NCBI GenBank assembly: GCA_026261815.1
Contig: JAMPIT010000059.1
Span: forward strand, 22,182,001 to 22,246,000
Source of the DNA: Monarcha castaneiventris obscurior
Taxonomy: Eukaryota > Chordata > Aves > Passeriformes > Monarchidae
Reading direction: 5' to 3'
DNA: 64,000 bases
Shown here: in pieces, positions 24,795 to 38,800 of the stretch
Position numbering within the stretch: position 1 is the first letter of the stretch
Layout: each line of letters begins with the position of its first letter
The notes under the pieces: generated by a model
Seen by the model: only the letters and a program-made list of their open reading frames with translations
What the model was told of the DNA's origin: nothing
Database searches by the model: none
Position numbers and translations under genes: made by a program

Positions 24795-27470
24795 TTCCTC
24801 AATTCTGCCTTTCTATATCCATCTGACTCTTTCAACAAAGAAGATAAGCTCTGGAGGACTGGAATTTTATTCTATTGCTCCAGTCCAGCAGCAGAAACAA
24901 CCAGTGTTTCAATTCTTGAAGACTGCAGGGAAGGCTACTTCTCCTATTCCTGGCAAGAGCAAGCAGTTAATCTTCTAATTTTCACTGAAAAGAACAGCAG
25001 AGAATAAAAACTCTGCAAGTTGATCAAGTACCCACCACAGTGGGTAAAACAAACTGCCAAGTGACATATAACAGGATCCCTGCAAAGGAATGCAGGGTCA
25101 CGACACATACGATCTTCCACAATGATTTATTCTTTTTAAAAAGTTGTAAAAATCAGGGGATAAAGTAGGTGGTCATGTCACTCTTCATGCAACAAGTCTG
25201 CACTGATACAGTGCCCTGAAGTAGACAAACTTTCATAACAACAGTCTGAAAATCCACACAAGCGTCAGTAACTGACAGATGACTGAGCTGTGCTAAATGG
25301 CTCCTTGCTCCTTCTGCACAGGCAGGAGGAAAAGATGCAGCTCACTGAAAACCTTACAGTTCTGCAGATGAGCTTGTTTGCTCCCCATCTGTTCATCCCC
25401 TTTTGGTCTCTGTTCAAGCTGAAAGAATACCCTCTGGAGCATGTGATCCCCAGGGTGCATCAGGTTTCTGATCCACACTGAATGCTGGGTCAGAGCTTGC
25501 CTGTGGAGAATGTTTTAATTACATCATGCTGGAATTTGGCAAGAGTCCTGGCATTTAATTAAACAGCCATTTTTTGAAGCAAAGCTCACAGCAGAGCAGA
25601 CAAAGAGACACAGAGGCCTGATGATGTGCTTCATAGCAGCACTTCCCCTATGGCCCAGTGCCTACTTTGTAAGCAGTCCCAATCTACCAGGAATACAACA
25701 TTTCACATCACCAGATGCCTAAAATCAGGCTAAATGAGGTGGTCTACACCCAGGAGTATGAAAACTACTCACATTTTCCAAGAACAGTGAAAACCATAGT
25801 AGACTGACTTCAGGTACAGCTATAAAAACCACACAGCCAATATTAGGAAAAGGTGATTGGGATGCTTCCTAAATGCTTTCTCCCATGAAGAAAGGTCCAC
25901 AGATCAGCCATGCCACCATATTTCCCCAGACACTTACAAATGTGAGGCCCAACAGGAAGATAACAAAATAGCAGGCATGAGGGTCAGCATTTTTTAGGTA
26001 TTTTTATCTAGAAAATATTTTTTTCTGGATTAAAAAGAAAAGTTTCTCTTTTCTGGAGGAGTCCCCTACTCTGCTGCCAGGTTCAAAAGACAATTTTAAG
26101 ACTACATTCCTGGGATCAAGCATTCTTACTTCTAGCTTCAGTCATTTTTAAATTTTTTTAACCTGTCAGGGATTTATAACGCTCTGACCATTTGCAGAAG
26201 AACCAAGGATGCCGCCTCAGAAGCATGTAGCAAGCACATCCACCAAGAACATCTGTTCTGCCTCTGGGAAACAAAACCAATTTCTAGTTTCACAGTCCTG
26301 AACACAACAGTCTTAAAGGTAGCCTAACATGTAAAATAGCATTCCCAATTTCTCCAAGCACTCCAGTAGCAGTTTCCTACAGATGTTCTGGTTTAGATCA
26401 ATATTGCCATTCTGGCCCTCTAAATGGGATCTTTTACACAGATTATAGTATTATTTTGTTGCAAATACTTTCCCTGAGGTACAGTAGCCTTTCCCCGTCT
26501 CCATGCTATGCCATGCTGACAATCCTGCAATACACTCTTGATCCCTTCTCCTCAGCTGCCTCCAACCAGTGAGATGCCTAATAAAAGTTCCACTGTCATG
26601 GTCTCTTCCCTGCACTACTCAGTATTTCACACCAGTGAGTTCATGCCATTTCTATTTTTAAAACCTCACAAAGTTCTGTCAACATTTTCCTTTTGCAGTA
26701 AGGACGTTTCCCATCATTACTACACACACTGCTGGCTCATCTAGTTCAAAGTCTACAATGAAAATGCTGGACAAGGTGGGTCTCTGAGGGAACACCACCA
26801 GGAGCATCGCCATTGTGGTAACTCCCTCTTGAACATGCCTCACTATGTGCTCCTCACATCAACCAAGGTTTTGTTCACCCAAAGACATCTCATTTCAGGA
26901 GATGGGTTTGCCAGGACTACAGGCAGTAGGGGAAAAGGAGATGAGGCAGCAAAGAGCTGCAGCGAGCCTGCAGGTACCATCCAGTAGAAGACACTGCCCT
27001 TTGGAAGAAGTATCCTTTCTGAAGCATTAAATGAACTACACAAGGCAGAGTTGCCTTTTGCTAAGGAACTAAAACTGATGTATGCTTGGTTTTGATACAG
27101 TTTTACCCCAAAATTCAGCTCAAGGAAGCAGCATCATGTTTAACATTATGACAACCATTACCACAATCATTACAAAACCTTACAGCTTCCTATCTGTGAA
27201 CTGTCAAACATTAAAATTTCTTTGATAGTATTTGGAGAGAAAACTAAGACACCAAACATGTGACAAATCCATTTTCAAAGGTCTTCTCTCCTTTTAAAAA
27301 TGTATTTAAAAAAAAAAACCAAAGTAGAACAGTTGCCACCAAGACCAAGAACACAAGGTCAAGTGAAGACTCATATGGCTGATTTATTGTCCAATCCCAT
27401 AAAAATGAACTTGAACTTCTAAGTTAATCAACTCAGACTTATACTTGCACATGTAAAAATTGAAAGCTAA

Positions 27471-27550
27471 GCACCCCCAAAAAACCCCCAAAAATCCAAA
27501 CAAATCCCAACAACTAAAAGAAAACCCATAAACCAATAATAACAATAACA
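27471..27550. repeat. A/C-rich low-complexity tract
   Basis: CCCCCAAAAAACCCCCAAAA followed by CAAACAAATCCCAACAAC-type sequence on the plus strand. Confidence 0.85.
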
Positions 27551-29009
27551 CCTGCAGCTAAAATAATTGAAATGCTATGAAATTCAAGCTACTTGCTTTA
27601 AGGTTAACCCACCTTTTTAAGAATACCTGATCATACTACAAAAGCCCTGTAGTGCCTCAGATATAGGAAAAACTTGGTATGTTTGGGCGTGAGAACCCAT
27701 TAAATTGAGGAGTTTCCAAAGCACCTTACAGGGAAGATGTGAAGTTGGACTGTCAAGCACACTGCATGCTCAAACAAAAATTTATGGGAATTTGGAAGCT
27801 TTTAAAAGTTTTTCTACTGTACACAGTATCTGCAGCATGAGTTGTTCTCATGCCAAGGTTGTATTTTTCTAAAACATGGTAGCAAACACTAAATTTAAAA
27901 TTTAATCTGATGTGACACACCAGATTTTAAGTTCTTATATGTATAGTCATTTTAACTCTGAAGAGACGGACATTTTTAACAAGTAGATGCTAAAATTCTC
28001 CACAAAAATCCTACCACCTGCAGGCTGCCAAAATTCATATGACTGTAATGATTTCAAAACAGAGCTGAACTGAAGACACCTTGGAAGCTGGCATGTATTA
28101 TGAATGCAATTACTCTTGTCACAATTAATATAATCCTGGGACATCAGGCCAGTAATTTCCATTCTACCTAAGCAAGAGGCAAAGGTTGCCCTGCTGACCT
28201 TCAGCAAATACTTGTTTCTGTACACCACATTTTATATGAGGCTTCTGGAATTTGCTTCCACCAAAGCCACTACTAACCTGCCACATGTAGAGTAGAGAGA
28301 AGTACTGTAACAGGCAAGACAGAAAATACCTGAGTTAAACAGAGAAACACATTTGCCTATACAAAAACCAGTTAGGACCAGTAAGGCAGAGGTGTCAGAT
28401 CTCAGCTCAGAAAGTTCCTCCTCTCAATCTCCTTGCATCAAAAAATTATTTAACTACATATGTTCTGATGAATGATATGCATTGTTTGGCTACCAGCTAG
28501 AATCTTTTCATTTGTACTTACAGCTGAGTCAGAATCCTTATAGAACCATTTAAAGTTCTAAATCCACTCTGACTTCATAATGGGTTACAGTATGCTTAAT
28601 GTCACACATTCTCCAGCTGGCTTACAAACCCACTCAGAACCAGGCACGACTGTCTGCACTCCAATGTCAAATTTTATTTTTAACGTTAAGAATATACATG
28701 CTTATATTTCTTTCATTTCAAAGGTTTATAAAGGATAGCATCTTTTAACCAGACTTTTTAAATTGGGTTACTACATGCAAATTATTGCAGGAATTAATAT
28801 TACTAACACTTCACAATCTACATATCCCTAGGAGCCCAGCAACACTATTTGCATTAAAAGCTACCCAAGGACACCCTCACAGAAGTGAAAACTGTTACAA
28901 TTAATGCTAAGTGTTCCTTGTAATTGTTCTGACTGCCTTTGTAAAAACATAAGATCGAGCTCTTCATTGTATTTGTAAATACTGGGGTCCGTGTAGTTGT
29001 CCATTTCAC

Positions 29010-29622
29010 CACAGAATCATATAATTATTGGAATGGAAAAGACCTCTAAGATCATCAGCTCCAGCCTTGAACCTAACACCACCAAGCCTAGTACTAAACC
29101 ATACCCCCAAGTGCAACATCTACACGTCTTTTACATACCTCCAGGGATGGAGACTCAACCACTTCCCTGGGTAGCCTATTCTAATGCTGGACAACTCTTT
29201 CTGTGAAGAAATTTTGCCTAATAGCCAATCTAAACCTCCCCTGGCATAACTTGAGGTCATTTGCTCTCATCCTGTCACTTGTTACCTGGGAGAAGAGACC
29301 AATCCCCACCTCATTCCCCCCTCCTTTCAGGTAGTTGTAGAGAGCAGTAAGGTCCCCCCTGAGCCTCCTTTTCTTCAAACTAAACAACCCCAGCTCCCTC
29401 AGCTGTTCCTCGTAAGACTTGTGCTCCTGGCCTTTCCCCAGGTCTGTTTCCCTTCTCTGGACCCTCTCCAGCACCTCAATGTCTGTCTTTTGAGGGACCC
29501 AAAACTGAACACAGGATTCGAGGTGTGCCCTCACCAGTGCCAGGGGACAATCACTGCCCTGTCCTGCTGACCACTCCATTGATGATACAGGCCAGGGTGC
29601 CACTGGCCTTCCCAGTCACCTT
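29010..29622 (-). mobile_element. CR1 LINE, 3' fragment of about 610 bp
   Basis: The best-preserved CR1 protein remnant in the window. The minus strand encodes [20 protein letters not shown], then [20 protein letters not shown] and [19 protein letters not shown], the conserved C-terminus of CR1 ORF2. The 3' end faces left (ACAGAATCATATAATTATTG at 29011-29030). It is 5'-truncated before the reverse transcriptase motifs and lies in the same orientation as FBXL7. Confidence 0.96.
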
Positions 29623-30098
29623 CAGGCAAAACCATATTAAAAAAAAGAGGCAACCACTGTAACTAGACAACATTTGACACGTTGGTCAGTTGCACAACTG
29701 AATAAGCAAATCCCTAGGAATGACAACATTCCCTAGGAATACTCTCAGGACTTAACACAGACTGCTGTCAGCCTGAATAGCAGAGGTTGTAAATGCCTAG
29801 AAAGGCTGCTTAAGCTTCTGGGTCCTGTGCTTGCTATAGGTGATTTGGACAAACATACCAACAGAAACAGGAAGTTCATAGCAAAAGCAAGCCTCCAAGC
29901 ATGGACCCTTTAACAGAAGCCATAACTAAACAGAAAACAAAACAAAAAAATTATGTTTTGCTTTTAAAACTAGAAAATATTTACCTTGTTTTTCTCATGG
30001 CAGGAAGTCTGAATGCCTGCTTGAAAAAACTTCTGAAGACCTAGCCACACCAGGAGCCACACTGCTACATCTACTTTAGGCTGTCGTTTTCCACATTC

Positions 30099-30498
30099 CA
30101 TAGAATCACAGAATATCCTGGGTTAAAAGGGACCCATAAGGATCATCAGTCCATCTCCTGGCCCTGCGCAGGACCGTCCCCACTAGTCACTCCATGTGCC
30201 AGTGAGTATTGTCCAAATGCTCTTGTGCTCTGTCAGGCTTGGAGCAGTGACCACTGCCCTGGGGAGCTGTTCCAGGGCCCAGCCACCCTCTAGGTGAAGA
30301 ACCTTTTCCTGATATCCAACCTAAACTTCCCCTGACACAAATTCAGGCCATTCCCTCAGGTCCTGTCACTGGTCACCACAGAGAAGAGATCAGTGTTTGT
30401 TCCTCCTCTTCCCCTCATGAGGAAGTTGTAGACTTCAGTGAGGTCTCCCCTCAGCCTCCTCCAGGCTAAACAGACCCAGTGACCTCAGCCACTCCTCT
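30099..30498 (-). mobile_element. CR1 LINE, 3' fragment of another subfamily
   Basis: Begins CATAGAATCACAGAATATCC, the reversed CR1 3' end, and runs through the reversed [14 protein letters not shown] region (GAAGTTGTAGACTTCAGTGA, GAGGTCTCCCCTCAGCCTCC). Its 3' UTR (GGATCATCAGTCCATCTCCT, GCAGGACCGTCCCCACTAGT) differs from the copy at 29.0-29.6 kb, so it belongs to another CR1 subfamily. The two copies are about 480 bp apart in the same orientation. Confidence 0.93.
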
Positions 30499-32469
30499 AA
30501 TTGTTTCTAAACAATTTCAGATTTATGTATGAAGCAAGAACCACATCTTATTATTACATTTTTGGAACTTGCCCTGGCAATTCTCATAACTGCTTTTATT
30601 AAAACTTTATTTTCTATATTAATCAATCAGTGACTGGTAAATCATGCAAGTACTTTAGCTTTTAATAAAGACCCAGCATTTAATTAAAAAGTAGTTGGAT
30701 TGCTTCTGTATTTCCAGAATTACAAAACCAATAGTATACCTAAAATTCATCACATGTAGATGAAAAATTTCTCAGGCATAAGTTTCCTCTCTGCTTACCC
30801 TAAACAAACTTCCCTGAAGTAAGTTTCCCCCCATTTGAATCACCTTTTACTGCTGTTTGCCAATTTAAGATGAACAGTCAGCGTTTCCAGGTCCAAGTTG
30901 CTCCATTTAATCCAGAGCATTAAAGCAGACTCCCTGACATGGGAAGCAGAGCCACGCTGACATGCCTGTGGGTATCTGACATCCAGCTACCACAAGCTGT
31001 TAATGCCAGGAGACACAAAATACAAACAAATGGGCTGGTAACAAGAATTCTCCTGGAGAAAGAGCAGCAGATGCCAACAGTATTCAGCTTTTTGTAAAGT
31101 AACTAAAATATTTAGAGTACTTCTTTTAAGTACTTCTTTTAAGAGCACAGGCTGGAAGAGAGCAAGAGTCCTCATTAGGTCTAAAGAGAAATACGACCTA
31201 AAGAACAAGTCCAAAGAAATCATACCATTCCAGCCAGGTATTTGTTTGGATTTGGAGCATCCTACATTGTGATGGGAAAGGCCCTCAGTCTGTGTTAGTC
31301 CTCTACTGCAGGAAATGCTCACCATACAAAAACCAGTATTCAGGAAAAGAAAGCCTAAGCAGGATTAGATAATTACAAACAGAGACAAGCAAGTTAGGCA
31401 GCTTTGAGTCACAGCTGTTGTCAAGCTACAAAATCTGCTTTTTGCGGGATTCTGCCAATAATCACAGACAGTAAATGTGTCCATTTGCCTGTCTTCTATC
31501 CTTACCAAGGAGGAAACAGACACCACAATTCTATTCTTTTTTTAAACCCCTGGAATGGCTTCAAGTCCATAAAGGAATTCTGCACAAGTTATTTGAAATT
31601 CACAGACCAGACCAACTTCAGAAATTTGCTGAAGAAGCAATGTCCATTAGCAACAGAATTTCTTCCCGTGCAAAGCTTCTGCATGGATGAGGATCACAAT
31701 TTAGACAATTATATGAGCAACAAATGGATTCTCCAATGGTACCTTACCTGATCTGAGGAAACTATTACAGACTAAATTTGAAAATGCCCTTTTCTCTGTC
31801 TGAACCAAACTAAAACTAAGGGGGCTTACAGCTATACCCAGCAGGTAGATAAGCTTTCAATTTAGGTTCACCCTCAGTTTAAAAGGTAGTCTCATTTCTC
31901 TGAAATAGAGACTTCCAGAAGAACAAGGATACTTTCTACATGCAAACAGATGCTTAGACTCACAGTCACTCTCAGTGAGACTTGCCCCAGTTGGACCCAC
32001 CAAGTCCAAGTCAGGGCTTGGAGCTACAGTACAGTGTGATACAAGCAAAGTATTTCAGAAAAAGCTATTTCAGGGTAAGATGAACTCAGACAACTATATG
32101 CTTCAAAGCTTTTACTATAAAGATGTTTATAAAATCCATCCCTTATTGAGAGCTATTGAAAACAGATGAACAATAAAAATGCTTATGCAGGAAAAATAAA
32201 AAGCTTGGAAAAGCGCAGCTTTATTTCTTATGGTCCATAAATCCAACAGTTAGAGATGTGCTATACATGCGACAAAACTCCGTTTCCAGAACCCTGGAAT
32301 GGTCCTTCATAGGTCACTGCAAATTCATGGAGCTTCAATTAATTTTTTCATTCTTAGAAGAGTAGATCACACCAGTAGGTTACTACACTGTCACTCAGCA
32401 AGGCTGCACTACTAGAACAGGGCTAGAAAAGCAGCTTTTTCTGTCTAACAGTCCACCCATCAAATCAAA

Positions 32470-32845
32470 AGGCTAAGAGAACAGGGTTTGTTCAGACTGG
32501 AAAAGAGAAGGCTTTGGGATGACCTAGCTGTGGCCTTTCAGTACCTGAAGGGAGCCCACAAGAAAGATGGAGACAGATTTTTACAAAGGCATGTAGTGAC
32601 AGGACAAGGGGGAATGGTTTCAAACTGAGAGTAGGCTTAGGTTAGATATTAGGAAGAAATTCTTTCCTCTGTGGGTGGTGAGGTTGCCCAGGGAAATTGA
32701 GAATGCCTCATCCCTGGAAGTGCTCAAGGACAAGTTAGATGGAGCTGTGAGCAATCTGGTCTAGTGAAAGGTGTCCCTGTCCGTGGCAGGGGGGTTGGAA
32801 CTCGATGATCTTTGAGTCCCTTCCAACCCAGGCCATTTTGTGACT
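32470..32845 (+). mobile_element. CR1 LINE, 3' fragment
   Basis: Contains the CR1 3' coding region (TTCAGTACCTGAAGGGAGCC, AGGAAGAAATTCTTTCCTCT) and 3' UTR ending GATGATCTTTGAGTCCCTTC then CAACCCAGGCC. The coding frame is broken by stops and small indels. It lies antisense to FBXL7. Confidence 0.94.
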
Positions 32846-35800
32846 AAACAGCAAGGAAAAAAAAGACTCTCTCTCTCTCTAAAGGAACTTCTCATATTGC
32901 TGCTGCTCCGAGGCTCAACCACAAGGTGTCAGAAACAAATGTTTTTAGCTAAACTATAGTGATGAATGATCACAATTTGCAGGATTTCATTTTTAAACAC
33001 AAAATATGACTGCAGCTTCTCACTTCTGCTGACCACTGTAGCCAGGAGAATTGTAGTATTTCAAATAAGGAGTAGTGAAGGCCTAACAAGAAAAGAGCAC
33101 CCACTTATGTCTCTCATTCTTGCTTCAGATACCAATCACACTTCTACAGGTTCTGTCTATTAACTCTTCACACGACTCCATTAAATTATTCTTTGTTCAT
33201 AAGTCACAGAGAGTCACTGCAAAGGACAGTACACCAGGCTACAGGGGTCTCATTTCAGCCAGTTCATGTATTTTAGGCTCTACGCAAAGGTACACCCAGG
33301 AGTGTCTTTAGAGAAAGCAATCTTGCCCATACAGCCCTTTTCTTCCAATTCCTACTTCTGCCACTGCTGGTAACTGCCACAGAGATTTTAATTTAAATCA
33401 TGGGGGACACACAGAAATACTGTGCAAACCCTGGGCTGTCAGCCTGGAGAGATGACCATCACCTACACAAACAATGTGCAACATTTCTTAGGATAAAAGC
33501 AGAGCATTAGGATTTAACTCCATGACTTAAATGCATGGAGAGCACAACATGAAGAGTTCCTTTCCAATGAGAACCCATACAAAAACGTTCTGCTCTGAAG
33601 GACAAACCCCCAGGTGCCATGTCGCAGAGGAAGGGAAGCAGCCCCATAGCAGCACACTCTAACAGGTCAAGGACATGTCTTGGGTTAGCAGAAAGCATGC
33701 CAATGAATCCCAAGGAATCAATCACCATTTAAGTTTAGCATCAACCAAAAATAAACCCGTTCAAGTCTAAATTGCATTTTTACATTACTCGTGCAAACAA
33801 CATTTTAAGATAAAGGTAGTACTTTGCTATGAATAAGGCATAAAGTACTTTGCAACAATTTATCTTATTGTCATTAAACATTCAAAGAAACAGCAATTCT
33901 AGTTTGTTTACTATGGCCAAATGCACAGATTTAATTTTTTTTCACACATCTGTTTAACCTAAAAATTGGACAGTTTAGGCTGCAAGAAAACAGAAGACTG
34001 AAAATGCAAACAACTTTGCCTTGAGGTGAGAGGACTTAAAATCTTGGTAGGTCACTTATCTTTACAGCAACATAGGAGAACTTTTGCCAAGACTGTAGAT
34101 TCCCAATTAGTTGAGACAGTACAGGATTGTCCAGGATTTTACATCAATTTTCTCGCTTAGACAGAATAACTGTCCTTAGCATCCCCCACTTTCATCTGCA
34201 ACTCTAACTAGCAAAAGAAAATAATGACCATTTATTCGAAGTGAAGGTAGGAGAAAATTCTGCCTACAAGTTTCTTGCAGATCTGGTACCTTCTTGAGAT
34301 CTCACCTACAGATTATGGAGATTTAGGGGGAGATAAATAAATGTTTCTCCCTTTTCTAGTTGATAAACTGGCTCTGAAACTCTTCATTTCCCCTCTGCTG
34401 TTCTACAATGAAGGAGCCTTGATCCAGTTCTGTCACTAGATTTATGAGGAATGTGCAACACAGACCCAGTGGGCAGCAAGGCCCAGTTCTGTCACCCCTA
34501 AATTTTCCTTTGCTTCAGAGGAGTTTGCTGGCTGCTATAATTTAGTTGGCCTTTCCTATTTCCTGTGCCTCTCACAGACAATAAACAGAAATATTCCAGA
34601 CATTACTTTTTGTCTGGATCCCAAGAAGCATTTTCAAAACAACACAAGCACTTGCAGTGCCCACTCTCCCACACTTCTCCTCAAAACAACAGAGCAGAAG
34701 AGAAATACTCATCTCAAGAGACAACCATGCCATTAAGCAAGGGAAGAATAACCTCTTAGCCACTTCATAATTTACTTGAGTGTATTAGAAGGTGTAATGG
34801 CAAATTCTTCAGGATGTTAAAAACTTCTGGCCAGTCTGAATGACACCAATGCAGAAAAAAGTACTACCTGAGCTGCACAGAGTCAAGGAGCAGTTGCCAC
34901 CAACCAACCATCTGCACATGGGAGCACATCCAAGGCTTTACTGCTTTTGCACACAGTTACTGAACTGTTGTCAGATTTTACAAGAGAGCAGCAGGCAACT
35001 GGATGTACTGACTGCAAGGATCTAAGGATCAGAGAATCAGAGACCGCTGATGCTCATCTCTCAGAACACATTAAGGTGAATCCAGACTAGTTTTAGACTG
35101 GAGTTTGCATTCAGCTGCAGAGAAACAATTTGAGAGGCAGCTCTTGAAGGAGCAATACCAGATTTGACCCAAAATTACAAAGAAATTCCATTGGCAGCTT
35201 CTGGATGGATTCCTTACCTGTTTTGTTTTTAACTTCATTCAAACATTCAAAGCCCTACCTGGAAAAATTGTAGCATCTTTCTTACCTATGCTTAATTGTT
35301 TCTAACATGGTCACAGAGCTCATAGTAGTCATCAATATAGCACAGGAAGTAATTCAAGTGGCAAACTCTCTTTAAAATACTTTTGAACACCTTTGTCCCA
35401 CTTATCTAAATGGTAGTATCTATCCATACAGTGTTACCAAATCATAAATCCATTAGCTGCCAGAACAAGTCCATGTGTAAGTGGCAAAGCAATGACAAAA
35501 CATCAGAGAGGGAGAGTTGTCCATTTACTGTTCACAACTGATGCTATCTCTTCAGAGAAGTTTTCTTATGTCTAATGTAAAGAGTCAATCTTCAAGAAAA
35601 AAAAAAAGCAAAACAAACAGTGATATTTTTTCCAACATTGTTGGCAAGCACAAAAGGATCACCTGATATTCCAGGCCCTTGAGATGCCCTGGACTATTGC
35701 CAAACAGGAAAGATAATGTTAAGTCACTGTACTTCTTTTTACCTATTGCACAAGAGAAAGATCAAAGCCAGTCCTTCAGTAAATGGAAGGCAGCAACAAA

Positions 35801-38800
35801 TCTGTTAAAGTTCAATCAAAGATGTGATTGTACAGCTCCACTTCAGAGGAGCTACTCTGCCACTGCTCAGATGCAGCATCCTTGTCTCCTCCAGCACAGA
35901 ACATTCCACCAAAAAATCCTAGGGGAATACCCAGCTAATTGCAGCTGGCAAGCAGCAAACTAACACATTACATCAATAAAAGGATTTTAATTCACCAGAT
36001 TTCCAGAGGGCACAGCCCTGCTGAAGGGTAGGGTTGTCACATTTCACTGGGTCAGGTCAATGCACTACATTAATATATATTGACATAAAGCATTTGTGTT
36101 ATGGTAAATTGTTTATAAAAAATGCAATTAGCTGATTGAATCTGCTGGAAACCAGAATTATCAGGGCTCAGCTGATGCATTTCATAGGATAACCAGGATT
36201 TAATGACTTTCCTGTATAACTAATGTGGCAAGACAGTCTCTAGGAAAGTACATTGGTCTGGTTTCCAATCTCCTTAACACATTTCATTCTTGCATTAACT
36301 TGTACTTGGTTTTTTGCATCTTTTTCTAAAGGCACAATAGTACATTGTCCTTATATGAATATTGCATTTTAAATTAAAAAAGTCACAAAAATACAGTTCA
36401 ATTCCTTAAATGAAATATTTCAGAAATAAGCCATCCCTTTTAGATCACTAAAGTCAATGCTGGTCACACAAAACTGAAAATCATATTCTTAGCCTTAACT
36501 CTTTAGATTCATTTCACTAGAACCAGATTGAAAAACTCTTTGAGGATCCTTATTGGAATTCTAGGGCTTAAAATTTTAGAAATTCCATTAACCTAGCACA
36601 TGTACTAAGAAGAACTAGAGGCTCAAAGAAAGTTGTGAATGCTATTTTTTTTAAAGATGCACTACACAAGTAAATAAAAAGGCCAAAGTATTAACAACAC
36701 TATGCAGCAGGAATATACAACATCGCCAATATATGTACAGAAACTAAAATTAAGGCCAGTTCCCTAAAGAATTTTGTTGTTCAAGTTGTTCATCATGCAT
36801 TTTTGATTTCGGCAAAGCTGTATTACTTGTGTGCAGTCTGGGTATCCCTAACACAGGACTTCAGCTGTCTGGCAGACAAATGCAAAGCCAACATGCAAGA
36901 ATTAGCATATTAAGATTTTTTCTTTTAACTTTTCATGGCTTCTCATAATGAAGGGGGATTTAAAAAATGTATTAAGTCCTCATTTAAAAAAATCCCTTTT
37001 TAAAAAGCAGGAGCTCTTGTTCCAAAGGAAAGAGGCTCGGCTACACCACAAGATAAGGATCTTTTCTCAAAACTAAAGCAAACTCAATTTTGATATTACT
37101 GTAAAAGAGAATAGCAGAGAACACTTCATGTAATTCATTATTCCTCCACCATTTCCTATCACCCAAAAACACACCACTAGGAACAGCTACCTCACCAGAT
37201 AATTCACCAGTGATGCAGATTAGCCTATTATCCCTGGAGTATTCATTCTTTTTTTTTAAATTTAAACAAAGTTTCTCCTGGATACCTGCTGAACATCTCT
37301 TGTATGGTCCAGGAAAAAAACACACACCTTTTCACTGCAGCTCCACCTCTTTGTACTTTCAGCTGTAAGACTCAAGAATATGTAATTGAGTTTGCATTGG
37401 GGTTTTTTTTCCTGAAAAAAAAAAACCTGTGGTCAAGTCTACAGAAAATAAAGTTTTACACAAAAAAACTCACACTGGAAGAGCACATGTTGTTACAATG
37501 AAATAAATGCTGGTAAGAAGCAACCTTCATCTTCAAATCAGCCTAGAGTACCTAGGATTTGTAAAGTGGGAGAGAGGAGGTGGAACAATTTTATTAGTCT
37601 TAGTTCTGACATCCACTGCTACCAGCTAAACGGCAGTCCCCAAATCCCCTGCACCCCTACTTTATTCAAGCAGCAATAATCTGTATTGGCAACATACTTC
37701 CATCCTCGTTTGTTTGGATAAGGGATAGCAGCACTTCTTGCTCATAACAAGGTTTTTCATAGAACACTGAAGAACCTCAAAGAGGTCAAACATCAAGGAG
37801 GTGAAATACAGCACCTGCAAGAACCTCAAAGAAGAAACTATGCATGCCTTTTACTCCTGTAGAAAGGTAAAACTCTACAGAGATGGAAGGAATTGCAAAG
37901 GGCTTGTGGAACACTTGGAAAAAGCTGACTCCAAAAGTATCACAGAGCAGCATTGCACCATCAGCACACAGTATTTGGAGAGCATTCTAAACCAAAGGGG
38001 ATTAGAAATCAATGAAAACTCCAAGAATTCTTTGCATTTTCCCTTGAGGTGTTGCATTCCTCATCCTGCACCTCTCATAGTGCTACAGGTTAAAACCACA
38101 AAAAAGCAAAAGCAGATTTTTCATGTAAAAGTGAAAATAAAACACATCACACTTGTTCAAGTGTGGTCATGCTGCCTACTGGTTAAGGATTTGTGTGAAA
38201 GACTGAGGAACTTCAGTGATTTCTTCCCTACCCTGCCCTTCCTTACATGGGTGCACAAAGCAGCATCTCTCATGAGGCCTAGATTACTCATTGCAACAGG
38301 AGAGCTTGATCTATCCTATCCATTAGAGAGAGCTTTTATATTACAGTGTGGTCATTGTCTGTGGAGAATGCCATCCACTTCAAGACTTCACCAGGCATGA
38401 TAAAGAACTCTTCTTCTACAAAACAGCTACTTTGGATATGAGCCAGCAGACAAGGGATCTCCTCACAGGGCTGACCAGTAGCTATGTACCACCACTTTCC
38501 ACCCTTGGTAGATATCCGTTTTTTTCAACTAAAAGAAAAACTTAGAAGAGTAAATTCTACTGATTTTACAGGGATTTCATTCACACTTCACACCCACTAG
38601 CCAGCGTCTAAAGCAAGATTGTGTGATGATCCTTCTTGTCCCAAGCAAATAGTTGAAGACCTGGCCTCAGCTCAAAAATACCTCCTAAATCTACAGAATC
38701 CTTCACAATTCATCTTATATTTTCTCAAAACCATGGATGGCTAGCATTAGCAACAAGGCTGATACCAGTATGACCCAATTAACAAAAAGCCCAGGCTCTG

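Noticed and set aside
29181..29603. 140-codon minus-strand frame as a gene
   Set aside because: It is the C-terminal remnant of CR1 ORF2, without the reverse transcriptase core.
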